From contig NZ_JAMBOF010000009.1 of assembly GCF_023715485.1 (NCBI RefSeq), forward strand, positions 124,001 to 188,000: a stretch of 64,000 nt of DNA, written 5' to 3'. The position numbers and the translations under genes are program-made. The stretch's first letter is position 1; every line of letters begins with the position of its first letter. The notes beneath the pieces were generated by a model that made no database searches, was not told where the DNA came from, and worked only from the letters and a program-made list of their open reading frames with translations. This stretch comes from Mesobacillus subterraneus (GTDB lineage: Bacteria; Bacillota; Bacilli; Bacillales; Cytobacillaceae). Positions 10,848-20,038 of the stretch are shown one piece after another.

Positions 10848-11108
10848 TTAAAACCATGCAGCAAGCTGGTACAAGCCGCTAACTGCGAAACGCAGTACAA
10901 GAAAAGCAACGATAGGTGAAATATCGATCATGCCGATTGAAGGAACGATCCGGCGGAACGGCTCCAGGAATGGCTCACAAATTCGCGCTAAAAACTGGCC
11001 GATCGCTGTATCCCTTGCATTTGGGAACCATGACATGAAAATATAAATGATCAAGGCCCACTGATAAATACTAACTAATTGAGCTATTATTGATACTACT
11101 ACATCCAT
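10848..11108 (-). CDS. ylmG: YggT-family membrane protein YlmG
   Basis: The 86-residue protein has two membrane helices (start to about 27, and about 60-80). Between them lies the family signature [27 protein letters not shown]. YggT proteins are linked to division and to nucleoid or cofactor distribution in bacteria and plastids; the biochemical role is unknown. It follows sepF by five bases, so it is probably translated from the same message. Confidence 0.93.
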   Translation of the reverse strand: MDVVVSIIAQLVSIYQWALIIYIFMSWFPNARDTAIGQFLARICEPFLEPFRRIVPSIGMIDISPIVAFLVLRFAVSGLYQLAAWF

Positions 11109-11113
11109 TTAAT

Positions 11114-11554
11114 CTACCACCTCGACTCTTGGTAATCCCGCTCTTGCATCAGTTCAGAAATATTCCCTGTTACTTCAACATTATCCGGGGTACATAAAAA
11201 GATATTCATTCCAATCCGCTGAATATCCCCGCTTATTGCATAAACTGTGCCGCTGAGGAAATCGACGATCCGCCTTGCCTGGTCCTGGTCAATGCGCTGC
11301 AAGTTCACAACGACTGCGCGGCGATTTCTTAAATGATCAGCTATTTCCTGTGCTTCAGCATACATCCTTGGCTCCATCAAGATCACTTTAGATGACTTTT
11401 GCACACTCTGAAGGCTGACAACATTCTGTTTTTGATGAACTGGCTGCCTGTTAGGCTTGAATGGCTCAGCTTCCTCTTCGAGCATTTCCTCATCATTATA
11501 GTCATATTCATCTTCCAGGAAAAAAAATGTCTTAATTTTTGATTTTAAGCTCAT
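11114..11554 (-). CDS. sepF: Cell division protein SepF
   Basis: Forms rings that bundle FtsZ filaments and tether them to the membrane. The 146 residues begin with the amphipathic membrane-binding helix [19 protein letters not shown]. An acidic linker follows, then the FtsZ-binding fold (about 55-140) with [19 protein letters not shown] and [21 protein letters not shown]. It is one base from ylmE and five from ylmG, within the division operon. Length and motifs are normal for Bacillus. Confidence 0.97.
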   Translation of the reverse strand: MSLKSKIKTFFFLEDEYDYNDEEMLEEEAEPFKPNRQPVHQKQNVVSLQSVQKSSKVILMEPRMYAEAQEIADHLRNRRAVVVNLQRIDQDQARRIVDFLSGTVYAISGDIQRIGMNIFLCTPDNVEVTGNISELMQERDYQESRW

Positions 11555-11555
11555 T

Positions 11556-12242
11556 TTATTGCACCTCCGATTCGTTGCCTACCAAAGCAGTGCCGATGCG
11601 CACCATAGTAGATCCTTCTTCAACAGCTATTTGAAAATCATTCGACATTCCCATAGACAGCTCATTGCATGGAGCATAATCAAGTTTAAGGCTTTGAATT
11701 TCGCCCTGGAGATTTTTCATTGTCTTGAAACAATCCCTGATTACCTGCTCGTCCTCTGTATTGGGTGCCATTGTCATTAATCCGCTTACGAGAATATTAG
11801 AATACTGTTTTAATTCTGAAACGAAGTCCAATACATCTTCCGGCTCCAGGCCATGCTTACTTTCTTCACCAGATGCATTGACTTGAATTAAGCAATTCAC
11901 TTTTGAAGCGGCTCGTTTGTTGATTTCTTTCGCCAGCGAGAGCCTGTCTAGTGAATGGATGTATGTAACATGATCAATGATATTTTTCACTTTCCTGGTC
12001 TGCAACGTCCCGATAAAGTGCCAGATGGGCTTGTCCTTTATCTGGCCAATTTTTTCCAGAAGACCCTCATCGCGATTTTCGCCTAAATTGACCACACCTG
12101 CTTCAATGGCTTCCTGAGTCCGTTCGGCGGAGACATATTTGGTGACTGCGATTATTTTAACCTCTTCATTGCTGCGATTGGCCTTTTTACAGGCTTCTGC
12201 TATTTGGCTCTGGATAACCTCCAGATTTTCTGAAACTTTCAT
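11556..12242 (-). CDS. ylmE: PLP homeostasis protein, YggS/YlmE family
   Basis: Binds pyridoxal phosphate and balances B6 vitamers. The 228-residue alanine-racemase-like barrel has the PLP lysine in [11 protein letters not shown] near residue 34. The family stretch [24 protein letters not shown] lies near the C-terminus. It abuts ylmD and sepF with no gap, which places it in the ylmD-ylmE-sepF-ylmG operon. Its connection with division is positional and not explained by the sequence. Confidence 0.93.
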   Translation of the reverse strand: MKVSENLEVIQSQIAEACKKANRSNEEVKIIAVTKYVSAERTQEAIEAGVVNLGENRDEGLLEKIGQIKDKPIWHFIGTLQTRKVKNIIDHVTYIHSLDRLSLAKEINKRAASKVNCLIQVNASGEESKHGLEPEDVLDFVSELKQYSNILVSGLMTMAPNTEDEQVIRDCFKTMKNLQGEIQSLKLDYAPCNELSMGMSNDFQIAVEEGSTMVRIGTALVGNESEVQ

Positions 12243-13070
12243 TTATGGACGGCTATCCTCCTTCCAGCCGATATAGGCCATCATTCGGCCTGCATTGCCC
12301 TGATCACGCCTGTGAGAATAAAAATGTTCACTATGGCAGCTTGTGCAATAATCGGTAACATGGATATTATCGTTTTTTACGCCGGCCTTCGACAGGATGA
12401 GCCGGTTAACTTCTTTTAAGTCGAGCGAATATTGTCCTTCACTAACTTGATTATATGGTATATTTTCGACATCATCTAGTCTATTTTTGACTAAACTTAT
12501 CACTCTCTCATCAACAATATAACATTTTTTGCATATTGATGGGCCAATTATAGCAGAAATTTTTCCTGAATTTGCCCCATTTTGCTGAAATTTGCCAATC
12601 ATCTCGGCGGCTATTCCATTTACAGTGCCCTTCCAGCCGGCATGGGCGACTCCAATCAATCTGGAATCAGGCTCGATAAAATAAATCGGAACACAGTCAG
12701 CGAAACAAAGAGTCAGCAATATGCCTTGTTCATTTGTCAAAAAGCCATCTGTAGCTGAAAACGAGGATTCGTACTCATCGGCACCTCGCCCCTGATCCAA
12801 TTTCGTAATCTTTTGGATGCGGACATCATGTGTTTGCTCTGCTCCCACCCAGCCAGAAAGCGGAAAGTCAATCTTATCGGCAAGCAGCAGGCGATTCTCG
12901 CAAACGGCTCTCTGTTCGTCTCCGACATGAAAGCCGAAGTTCAATCCCGAAAATGCCTGCTGGCTGACTCCGCCATTCTTTGTCGTAAATCCAACTTCTA
13001 GTCCCGGAAAACGGTCCATCCACTCTTTTATTGAAAAATATTCTTTGTTATTTAAGATGAATGGTTCCAT
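12243..13070 (-). CDS. ylmD: Laccase-domain protein YlmD (PgeF/YfiH family)
   Basis: Copper/zinc-site protein of the YfiH family, whose members act as purine nucleoside phosphorylases or adenosine deaminases. In some bacteria they correct a cell-wall precursor made with the wrong amino acid. The 275 residues carry the metal ligands in IGVAHAGWKGT (about 140), CKKC near 180, and CHSEHFYSHRRDQGNAGRM at the end. The start follows a GAGG-type site 5' of 13070. It heads the ylmD-E-sepF-ylmG run. Confidence 0.92.
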   Translation of the reverse strand: MEPFILNNKEYFSIKEWMDRFPGLEVGFTTKNGGVSQQAFSGLNFGFHVGDEQRAVCENRLLLADKIDFPLSGWVGAEQTHDVRIQKITKLDQGRGADEYESSFSATDGFLTNEQGILLTLCFADCVPIYFIEPDSRLIGVAHAGWKGTVNGIAAEMIGKFQQNGANSGKISAIIGPSICKKCYIVDERVISLVKNRLDDVENIPYNQVSEGQYSLDLKEVNRLILSKAGVKNDNIHVTDYCTSCHSEHFYSHRRDQGNAGRMMAYIGWKEDSRP

Positions 13071-13136
13071 TTTTCATACCTCACAGTTTTTGTCTAGTGT
13101 ATCACATGAGGGCCGTAATACAACAGTGATACGGCA

Positions 13137-13409
13137 TTACTCGTCCCTTTCATCATGCGAGATGAATTCTCCACTATCTTTGTACCGGACAAGAATGACA
13201 TCCTCGCCGATTTTAAGTATATTTCTCCATGGAATGACAACTTCATCTTCTTTTCCGAAAAAACCAAGTACTTTCCCAGAGCTTCCTATTACTACAGCTT
13301 CAATTTTGCCTGTATTTAAATTGATTTCAATATCCTCAATGTTCCCCAGCCTTTTCCCATCAGCTACATTCACGACATCTTTCACTTGAAACTCCGTCAC
13401 CTTTACCAT
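13137..13409 (-). CDS. ylmC: PRC-barrel sporulation protein YlmC/YmxH
   Basis: The 90-residue single PRC-barrel protein has the family pattern DVVNVADGKRLGNIEDIEINLNTGKIEAVVIG. A membrane helix and catalytic residues are absent. The family is found in spore formers and annotated with sporulation; its molecular role is unknown. It is preceded by an AGGGATC-like ribosome site. Upstream of it, on the sigG side, lies the transposon relic at 13590-14111 in place of the B. subtilis ylmA gene. Confidence 0.9.
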   Translation of the reverse strand: MVKVTEFQVKDVVNVADGKRLGNIEDIEINLNTGKIEAVVIGSSGKVLGFFGKEDEVVIPWRNILKIGEDVILVRYKDSGEFISHDERDE

Positions 13410-13589
13410 TCAGATCCCTCCGGATTTTGCTTTGGCACTGATCTTCACCTTATATAGAATATATGACAGGAATATGGATCTATGAATTTTGAACAGTTTG
13501 CATAATGTGATATTTCCAAACTAAAAATAAATGACTTCAACAAGCGAGGTATTTCAGCGAATTGAGATTTGATTGGAAATCAAAATGAA

Positions 13590-13615
13590 AAAGCTGCCAT
13601 ATAGGCAGCAGCTTA
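13590..13615 (-). terminator. sigG terminator, distal duplicate that kept the U tract
   Basis: Stem GGCAGC...GCTGCC with loop TATAT, followed on the minus strand by TTTTTC. This copy kept the original U run and is now separated from sigG by the mobile element. Confidence 0.8.
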
Positions 13616-13628
13616 CAGATTGTCGACA

Positions 13629-13667
13629 AAAGGGGTTCGGAATGGTCTCATTCCGAATCCCTTTTTG
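13629..13667. terminator. Hairpin near the right end of the IS1182-like relic
   Basis: Near-perfect inverted repeat AAAGGGGTTCGGAATG...CATTCCGAATCCCTTT with a four-base loop and U tracts in both directions. It is probably the former transposase terminator. Confidence 0.75.
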
Positions 13668-13734
13668 ATATCATAGGTTTTTTGCATGAGGATAGACTTC
13701 TCTTAGCTTCAGATTCTAAATCCAACTTTGGACT

Positions 13735-13816
13735 AAATGTTCCTGAGGAACAAGTTGGTCTAAAAAACGACCATCTATAATTAATATAGTTGGATTGGAT
13801 AATTTTCTGAATGCAT
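13735..13816 (-). pseudogene. Remnant of IS1182-family transposase N-terminus
   Basis: On the minus strand one frame reads FLDQLVPQEHLVQ, matching the conserved IS1182-family start DQLVPQDHLVRK. The ATG at 13816 soon meets a stop, so the reading frame is broken. The order leader, start, LVPQ motif agrees base for base in outline with the better preserved copy at 49101-49200. Confidence 0.75.
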
Positions 13817-13891
13817 CTTTATTACCTCAAGCGTTATATGTATCTATTTTTAAAAATACTTCAGTATAGTTTCACGTAAAGTTTAGAAGCC

Positions 13892-14024
13892 CTGTTGATT
13901 GGAGTGGAAGGCGCGCAGACTCCTGCGGGATCAGCTGGACAGGTGAGACCCCGCAGGAGCTTGCGACGAGGAGGCTCACCGCCAGCCCCGCGGAAAGCGA
14001 AGCGCCTGGAACGGAAATCAACAG
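13892..14024. repeat. GC-rich interspersed repeat, copy A
   Basis: A 133-bp block whose ends are inverted (CTGTTGATT...AATCAACAG). Its interior stem CCTGCGGG...CCCGCAGG can fold on either strand. It is the reverse complement of 48890-49024 and far richer in G+C than its surroundings. It lies inside the mobile element, between its terminator end and the transposase remnant. Confidence 0.85.
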
Positions 14025-14108
14025 ACTAATTTTCAAAGAAAAAAGACTGTAGGCAGGCTCGATATTCATCGAGTTTGTCTACAAACTGAAAGCTGCCATA
14101 TAGGCAGC

Positions 14109-14888
14109 TTAGCTTTGGATATTTTTATTCATTTGTTTAATTGCCGCTTTCTCAAGGCGGGAAACCTGGGCTTGTGAAATGCCAATTTCATCGGCAACCT
14201 CCATTTGCGTTTTTCCTTGGAAAAACCTTTTCCTTAGAATCAGCTTTTCCCTTTCGTTGAGTCGCCTCATCCCTTCCTTAAGAGCGATTTCTTCTATCCA
14301 GTTTGTATCCTTGTTTCGTTCATCGCTTAGCTGGTCCATCACATAAATTGGATCTCCGCCATCATTATAGATCGGTTCAAATAACGATACGGGATCCTGA
14401 ATCGCATCAAGAGCGAAGACAATTTCCTCGTGAGGTACCTCTAGAACCTTGGCGATTTCTTCTGCGGTTGGTTCCCTTGATGCCTCACTCATCAGCCTTT
14501 CGCGGACCTGAAGCGCTTTATAGGCTATATCCCTTAATGAGCGCGAGACTCTGATAGGGTTGTTATCTCTTAAATACCTTCTTATTTCACCAATAATCAT
14601 TGGGACGGCATAGGTTGAAAACTTAACATTCTGTCCCAGATCAAAATTATCAATGGATTTCATAAGGCCTATACATCCGACCTGAAACAGATCGTCGACA
14701 AACTCGCCCCGGTTGTTAAAACGCTGGATCACACTTAAAACAAGCCTAAGGTTCCCATTCACAAGTTTTTCTCTTGCTGTGATGTCACCGCTTTGCATTT
14801 CTCTAAAAAGTTTTCTCATTTCCTCGTTTTTAAGAACGGGAAGCTTTGATGTATCAACACCGCAAATTTCAACTTTGTTTCGTGTCAA
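14109..14888 (-). CDS. sigG: RNA polymerase sigma-G factor, late forespore
   Basis: Directs late forespore transcription. The 259 residues begin MTRNKVEICGVDTSKLPVLK, the region needed for control by SpoIIAB. Region 2 has GEFVDDLFQVGCIGLMKSIDNFD and KFSTYAVPMIIGEIRRYLRD; region 4 ends with TQMEVADEIGISQAQVSRLEKAAIKQM. The stop codon at 14109 is fused to its terminator hairpin, which has been split by the mobile element at 13590-14111. The element supplies a replacement terminator immediately downstream. The 165-base gap to sigE allows a separate promoter. Confidence 0.98.
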   Translation of the reverse strand: MTRNKVEICGVDTSKLPVLKNEEMRKLFREMQSGDITAREKLVNGNLRLVLSVIQRFNNRGEFVDDLFQVGCIGLMKSIDNFDLGQNVKFSTYAVPMIIGEIRRYLRDNNPIRVSRSLRDIAYKALQVRERLMSEASREPTAEEIAKVLEVPHEEIVFALDAIQDPVSLFEPIYNDGGDPIYVMDQLSDERNKDTNWIEEIALKEGMRRLNEREKLILRKRFFQGKTQMEVADEIGISQAQVSRLEKAAIKQMNKNIQS

Positions 14889-15053
14889 TCTTTTCCCTCC
14901 TCACAGGAGCTGCTGTCAAAATTCAGTATCTCCGCAGGAAGGAAAAATATGCACTATTTACCGGGTGGCTGGCAGACATTAAGGAGAAACAGCCAGGAAA
15001 ACCGCAGATTATCAATGTTATTCAAGAAAAAATTTTTTCGTAAAATTTTTCTG

Positions 15054-15773
15054 CTATACCATTTTATTGAATTCTTTACGAAGTCGTTTGATGATTCTTT
15101 TTTCCAGACGCGATATATAAGACTGAGAAATGCCGAGCATATCAGCAACATCTTTTTGCGTCTTTTCCTCGCCGCTGCCAAGACCAAAACGTAATTCCAT
15201 GATCTGCTTTTCACGGTCCGAGAGCTGCTGCAGTGCTTTTACCAGCAATTTTTTATCGACATTCGACTCTAAATCCTTCGTGATGATATCATCATCAGTA
15301 CCAAGGACATCTGAAAGAAGCAGTTCATTCCCATCCCAATCAATATTCAGCGGTTCATCAAAAGATACTTCGGAACGAAGTTTGTTGTTTCTGCGCAGAT
15401 ACATCAATATTTCATTCTCGATACATCTTGATGCATATGTTGCAAGCTTTATTTTCTTCTCAGGGTTGAAGGTATTGACTGCCTTGATCAAACCAATTGT
15501 GCCAATACTGATTAAGTCTTCAATATTGATTCCTGTATTTTCAAATTTCCTCGCAATGTATACCACAAGCCTCAGGTTCCTTTCAATGAGGATGGACCTT
15601 GCAGCTTTGTCTCCATTAGGGAGTTTGTGTAAAAGTACTTCTTCCTCTTCTTTCGTTAAAGGAGGTGGCAACGCTTCGCTACCGCCGATATAATATATTT
15701 CATCTGTTTTTAAGCCGAGTTTTATTAATAATTTATACCAGTAATAGGATAACCGAAGCCGTAAATTTTTCAT
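15054..15773 (-). CDS. sigE: RNA polymerase sigma-E factor precursor, early mother cell
   Basis: Made as pro-sigma-E and activated in the mother cell by SpoIIGA. The 239 residues match B. subtilis. The amphipathic pro-sequence ends at EIYYIGG, so cleavage is expected near Tyr27/Tyr28. Region 2 ([22 protein letters not shown]) and the region 4 helix-turn-helix ([20 protein letters not shown]) are intact. It is the second gene of the spoIIG operon, about 45 bases after spoIIGA, and is followed by sigG. Confidence 0.99.
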   Translation of the reverse strand: MKNLRLRLSYYWYKLLIKLGLKTDEIYYIGGSEALPPPLTKEEEEVLLHKLPNGDKAARSILIERNLRLVVYIARKFENTGINIEDLISIGTIGLIKAVNTFNPEKKIKLATYASRCIENEILMYLRRNNKLRSEVSFDEPLNIDWDGNELLLSDVLGTDDDIITKDLESNVDKKLLVKALQQLSDREKQIMELRFGLGSGEEKTQKDVADMLGISQSYISRLEKRIIKRLRKEFNKMV

Positions 15774-15817
15774 TGATTGTCCTCCTTCTAAATTATGTAT
15801 TTCTGAGTATAGTAATA

Positions 15818-16756
15818 TTAACTTACCTTAATCGTTACATCAGCCTTTGCCATGCCTGCCATCATTTTTGGATGGATAATACATTGGAAGCTGCCATCCG
15901 CAGACAGTTCCTGGGCGGTAAATGATATCAGCCCCTTTTCTGCAACATAGATTCCATCCTCAGTTTTGATTTTGATGCTTTCGGGATTAAAAGCAATGAT
16001 CAATTGATGCTCTTGTCCAACTACCCTGCACGGAATGATTCTCATTTTATTTTCAAGGTCCTGAGAAAAATCCCCTTTACCTGACAATACACAATCCGGA
16101 TTCTCGGCAATCCTTCTAATATCACTTGGCATCCGTTCCATTTCTTTGGCAATGGATAAAATCATTACCGGCATTTTAGAGATTGGGTCATAAAGCTGGT
16201 TGCCACTGTCGATTAAACCCCTAATGTTAAAAACCATTCCCATGAACTGAACCTCCACCTCAGCCAATGACTCATATTGAATTTTCGTCATTTCGAACTG
16301 TTCAATATTCCGTCGGGAAAAATGCCATGCAAGCGGAAACCCGAGCACGACAAACAGCCAGCTGATTGGGTCGCCAAAACCCTTGATATGGTTCATTGCG
16401 ACATTTGAAGCGAGATCCATATCAAATTGAATAAAATAATGCACACCTGTCAAAGTTCCGCCAAGCAAAAAAGTCGTGACATAGAAGGTCATCAGAGCCT
16501 TTGCAAAAAAACGAAACCTTTTATAGCCAAAAGCCGCCAGCACCATGAAAATTGAAAAAATAAATTTCCCCGCCGGGTGCCCCGCTGCAGCATGTAACGG
16601 AGTAACAGACAATATAATGAGCAACGAACCAATAAACCCTCCCAGCACCAATCGCCAAAGCTTGACCTGCCTCTTCAGGATAATTGCGGTCAAATATAGG
16701 AGGAAGGCATCAAATAATAGATTCAGAGCCCAAATTACATCAAGATAGACCTTCAC
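15818..16756 (-). CDS. spoIIGA: Sporulation sigma-E factor-processing peptidase
   Basis: Membrane-embedded aspartic protease that cleaves pro-sigma-E when signalled by SpoIIR from the forespore. Five membrane helices occupy roughly residues 1-145. The protease domain follows, with the catalytic motif [12 protein letters not shown] and its aspartate at 183, the same number as in B. subtilis. The 312-residue length is normal. It is the first gene of the spoIIG operon, so the protease and its substrate are made together. Confidence 0.97.
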   Translation of the reverse strand: MKVYLDVIWALNLLFDAFLLYLTAIILKRQVKLWRLVLGGFIGSLLIILSVTPLHAAAGHPAGKFIFSIFMVLAAFGYKRFRFFAKALMTFYVTTFLLGGTLTGVHYFIQFDMDLASNVAMNHIKGFGDPISWLFVVLGFPLAWHFSRRNIEQFEMTKIQYESLAEVEVQFMGMVFNIRGLIDSGNQLYDPISKMPVMILSIAKEMERMPSDIRRIAENPDCVLSGKGDFSQDLENKMRIIPCRVVGQEHQLIIAFNPESIKIKTEDGIYVAEKGLISFTAQELSADGSFQCIIHPKMMAGMAKADVTIKVS

Positions 16757-17037
16757 CCTTTCTCCTCCTGTCTAAAAAAACAAACGGTCAAGGTGAATCT
16801 TCCCATCGGTGCCTGCTCTATCATTCCGTTACGGAAAAGTATATCGTCATTGCTTTATGAAGTGTGTCACATTCTGGCAACAAAACAACAGAGATTTTCA
16901 CTTTTACATTCGGATTTTGTCAATTTTCAGATTATTACTTTTAAAAGTGGCTGCTGGTTTGTGAATCTATAGGATTTGTTCAAAACTTTACATTGTTGAC
17001 TGCTATTAAAAGAGAAATGATTTATTTAATCTAAGTG
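16757..17037 (-). promoter_or_regulatory. Intergenic region upstream of spoIIGA
   Basis: This stretch precedes the spoIIG operon, which in Bacillus is activated by phosphorylated Spo0A. TTTGTCAAT at 16916-16924 resembles the 0A box TTTGTCRAA at eight of nine positions. A -10/-35 pair cannot be chosen with confidence. No gene is visible; the bpr protease found here in B. subtilis is absent. Confidence 0.35.
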
Positions 17038-17069
17038 CAAAAAAGGCATAGCCGATTGGCTATGCCTTT
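17038..17069 (-). terminator. Terminator after ftsZ
   Basis: Perfect stem AAAGGCATAGCC/GGCTATGCCTTT with a four-base loop and a U tract on the minus strand, 14 bases after the ftsZ stop. Confidence 0.9.
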
Positions 17070-17082
17070 ACCTGATTGTCTT

Positions 17083-18225
17083 TTAGCGTCTTCTGTTGCG
17101 GTTGCGCAAGAATGTAGGAATATCAAGAGCATCTTCACCTTGAGAAGAAGGAGTGCTTCTTGGTGCTTCCTGCTGGATCTCTTCACGCTTTGGCTGTTCG
17201 CGCTTGATTGCGCCGATTCCAGGCTTTTGCTGGCCTCCAAAACCAGGTCTCGTTGGCTTTGGCTGAACAACTTCTTCATTGAAACCTGTCGCGATAACAG
17301 TAACAATAATTTCATCTTTCAGGTTCTCGTTGATTACAGAACCAAAGATCATATTTACATCCTGGTCTGAAGCGGATGCAACGATATCAGCAGCTTCCTG
17401 AACTTCATACAAGCTTAGATTTGTTCCGCCAGTGATATTCATCAATACACCCTGCGCTCCATCAAGTGAAGTTTCAAGCAATGGAGAAGAAATTGCTTTT
17501 TTAGCTGCTTCAGTCGCACGGTTTTCACCAGCAGCAACCCCGATACCCATCAAGGCAGAGCCTTTATTGGACATGATTGTCTTAACATCAGCAAAGTCCA
17601 GGTTGATTAATCCAGGAGTGGCGATCAAATCAGAGATACCCTGGACACCCTGGCGAAGGACATTATCCGCTTCGCGGAATGCTTCAAGCATTGGAGTGCT
17701 TTTATCAACAATTTCAAGCAAACGGTCGTTAGGAATAACGATAAGCGTATCGACAGCTTCCTTCATCGCACCTATTCCGCCGCCAGCTTGTCCTGCACGC
17801 TTGCGTCCCTCAAAAGTGAATGGACGTGTAACAACGCCAACTGTAAGTGCACCTAAATCTCTGGCGATTTGAGCGATTACTGGTGCAGCTCCTGTTCCAG
17901 TTCCGCCGCCCATTCCAGCTGTAACGAAAACCATATCCGCGCCTTTAAGCACTTCTTCGATTTGTTCTTTGCTTTCCTCGGCAGCTTTCTTTCCAACTTC
18001 AGGATTAGCTCCAGCGCCAAGTCCGCGAGTCAATTTCGCACCGATCTGCATTTTGATTTCAGCTTTGGAAAGGTTTAAAGCCTGTGCGTCTGTATTGACC
18101 GCAATAAACTCCACACCCTGCACGCCGTGTTCAATCATTCGGTTAACCGCATTATTTCCGCCGCCGCCAACACCGATAACTTTTATAGTAGCAAGTGAAT
18201 CTAAATTCGTATCAAATTCCAACAT
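17083..18225 (-). CDS. ftsZ: Cell division GTPase FtsZ
   Basis: Tubulin-like GTPase that forms the Z ring. The 380 residues show [17 protein letters not shown] at 14-30, the GTP signature [13 protein letters not shown] near 105, and the T7-loop [11 protein letters not shown] near 208. The C-terminal linker ends with the conserved peptide [12 protein letters not shown], the contact for FtsA, SepF and other partners. The ATG follows AGGAGG. It lies 40 bases after ftsA, in the standard ftsA-ftsZ pair, and a strong terminator follows. Confidence 0.99.
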   Translation of the reverse strand: MLEFDTNLDSLATIKVIGVGGGGNNAVNRMIEHGVQGVEFIAVNTDAQALNLSKAEIKMQIGAKLTRGLGAGANPEVGKKAAEESKEQIEEVLKGADMVFVTAGMGGGTGTGAAPVIAQIARDLGALTVGVVTRPFTFEGRKRAGQAGGGIGAMKEAVDTLIVIPNDRLLEIVDKSTPMLEAFREADNVLRQGVQGISDLIATPGLINLDFADVKTIMSNKGSALMGIGVAAGENRATEAAKKAISSPLLETSLDGAQGVLMNITGGTNLSLYEVQEAADIVASASDQDVNMIFGSVINENLKDEIIVTVIATGFNEEVVQPKPTRPGFGGQQKPGIGAIKREQPKREEIQQEAPRSTPSSQGEDALDIPTFLRNRNRRR

Positions 18226-18265
18226 GACAAATCCTCCTAATTCGTCGATTACCTGTTAGCTCTGA

Positions 18266-19549
18266 TTATTCAAAAAAGTAGCCAAGAAATTTTTTCATTC
18301 TTGTTGACACTTTTTCCTCAGGCTGTTTCTCAGGCTTCGATTTTGGATGCGGCTGTTTTTGAACTCTCTTTTCTTTTGGTTCTAATTCACCAAAAACAGC
18401 TTCCATTTTCTTCCCTTTTAATTTTGCGTTCTTATAAGCAAATTGAATTAATCCGACTGCTGTCGTGTACTGTGGTTCTCTTACACCAATATAATCAGGG
18501 ATTGCGATTCTCACCCTGCTTTGGAAAATATCCTGTGCAAGCTCAAGTACACCTTGCATGTTGGAGGTTCCCCCGGTAAGGACAAACCCACCAGGAAGAT
18601 CCCTGATGTTCATCAATTTCAATTCATCCTGAACCAAGGAGAAGATTTCTTCCATCCTTGCTTCAATTATATCGGCAACTTCAAGCTGGTTGAATTGCTG
18701 CTGCTGATCGCTGCCTATGATTGAAACTTCGAATATTTCCTCTTCGGAAGCATGGTCATAGAAAGCATGTCCATGTTTTAATTTTAGTTGTTCAGCTTCT
18801 TCCGTTGTTGTACGCAAGCCAATCGATAAGTCTTTCGTAATATGGTCTCCGCCTACTGGTATTACGGATGTTCCTCTTAAGTGCCCGTTTTCAAAAACAG
18901 CGACTGTTGTTGAACCGCCGCCGATATCAATCATAGCGACACCCATGTTCTTCTCATCTTTAGAGAGAGCAAATGCTCCAGCTGCAAGCGGCTGAAGGCC
19001 TATATCCAAAATTTCAAGGCCAGCCCGCTCAACACAGCGGAGAGTATTATGTAAGATGGTCTTTGAACCTGTAATAATCGTTCCTTCCATTTCAAGCCTT
19101 ACCCCGATCATGCCTCTGGGATCATTGATTTCATCAAGGCCATCAACAATGAATTGCTTTGGAATCACGTCTATTATCTCTCTCTCAGGCGGAATCGATA
19201 CCACCTGTGCAGCATCAATGACTCTCGCAACATCTTCATTCGTGATTTCACGATTGTCACTTGAGACTGCAACCACGCCATGGCATGGCAAAAGCGAAAC
19301 ATGGTTCCCGGTGACACCTACAATCACCTGGTTAATCTTCATACCTATCATTCTTTCAGCTTGCTCTACTGCCCGTTTAATAGAATGAACGGTTTCATCT
19401 ATATCAACAATGGAGCCCTTTCTCAACCCTTCGGACTTTACATTGCCAACACCAATTATATTCAAAGAATCGTTGACCATTTCACCAATGATAACTTTTA
19501 CACCGGATGTACCGATGTCAAGACTGACATATATATCATTGCTGTTCAT
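18266..19549 (-). CDS. ftsA: Cell division protein FtsA
   Basis: Actin-like ATPase that anchors FtsZ filaments to the membrane. The chosen ATG at 19549 follows AAGGAGGTGCC and gives 427 residues starting MNSNDIYVSLDIGTSGVKV, the phosphate-1 motif. The phosphate-2 strand MIDIGGGSTTVAVF lies near 205, and GGFVLTGGTSNMQGV near 330. A charged linker leads to the C-terminal amphipathic helix RMKKFLGYFFE that inserts in the membrane. The first ATG at 19570 is too far ahead of the ribosome site to be used. Confidence 0.98.
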   Translation of the reverse strand: MNSNDIYVSLDIGTSGVKVIIGEMVNDSLNIIGVGNVKSEGLRKGSIVDIDETVHSIKRAVEQAERMIGMKINQVIVGVTGNHVSLLPCHGVVAVSSDNREITNEDVARVIDAAQVVSIPPEREIIDVIPKQFIVDGLDEINDPRGMIGVRLEMEGTIITGSKTILHNTLRCVERAGLEILDIGLQPLAAGAFALSKDEKNMGVAMIDIGGGSTTVAVFENGHLRGTSVIPVGGDHITKDLSIGLRTTTEEAEQLKLKHGHAFYDHASEEEIFEVSIIGSDQQQQFNQLEVADIIEARMEEIFSLVQDELKLMNIRDLPGGFVLTGGTSNMQGVLELAQDIFQSRVRIAIPDYIGVREPQYTTAVGLIQFAYKNAKLKGKKMEAVFGELEPKEKRVQKQPHPKSKPEKQPEEKVSTRMKKFLGYFFE

Positions 19550-19685
19550 TCTGTGGCACCTCCTTAACAATTCCTAATATGTGAACAACAATTTACTCAC
19601 GCTTATCTAATTGTTCGTGTTTTTTAATTACATTACTTTATTCGTCACAATTAAATATTTCCCTTTTAAAATATCATTTTTTTTT

Positions 19686-20036
19686 CTACTTTTCACTTGT
19701 AGTTGACCATTTTGTCAATAATATTCGCCTTATAACTGCGATATTTTGAAACAGCCTTACCCCAAAGGCAAAAACTGCTGCTAAATACAAGTCTACACCA
19801 AGATGAACCCCTAGAAAAGCTAAACTTGCAGCTAATACTATATTAAAAAAGAAACCTGACACAAAAACCTTTTCATCATAAATATTTTGAAGCTGTGCGC
19901 GAATACCGCCAAATAAAGTATCGAGTGCAGCAAGGATTGCGATCGACAAATAGTTTGAGTATTCTTCCGGAATTGTTATATCGGTCAACAGCCCGATGAT
20001 CACACCGATTATCAACCCCATTATTGGAAGCCACAT
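19686..20036 (-). CDS. sbp: Small basic membrane protein Sbp (DUF1290)
   Basis: A 116-residue membrane protein with about four hydrophobic helices, such as MWLPIMGLIIGVIIGLL at the start and FVSGFFFNIVLAASLAFLG in the middle. The family motif IAILAALDTLFGGIRAQLQ is present. It stands between ylxX and ftsA as in other Firmicutes. Its function is unknown, but gene order is strongly conserved with division genes. It starts two bases after the ylxX stop. Confidence 0.93.
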   Translation of the reverse strand: MWLPIMGLIIGVIIGLLTDITIPEEYSNYLSIAILAALDTLFGGIRAQLQNIYDEKVFVSGFFFNIVLAASLAFLGVHLGVDLYLAAVFAFGVRLFQNIAVIRRILLTKWSTTSEK

Positions 20037-20038
20037 TA

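Larger units (their letters stand above)
13590..14111 (-). mobile_element. Internally deleted IS1182-like element inside the sigG terminator
   Basis: The core is 13616-14088, about 473 bp. Its ends are inverted repeats CAGATTGTCGACAAA (13616-13630, plus strand) and CAGTTTGTAGACAAA (14074-14088, read on the minus strand), matching at 13 of 15 bases. It is flanked by direct copies of the sigG terminator stem-loop (13590-13615 and 14089-14111), identical except for three extra bases in the first. In element order (minus strand) it holds a terminator-forming end, the GC-rich repeat (13892-14024), a decayed transposase start (13735-13816), a strong hairpin (13629-13667) and the second end. The sigma-G stop codon lies in the duplicated target. 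Confidence 0.85.
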
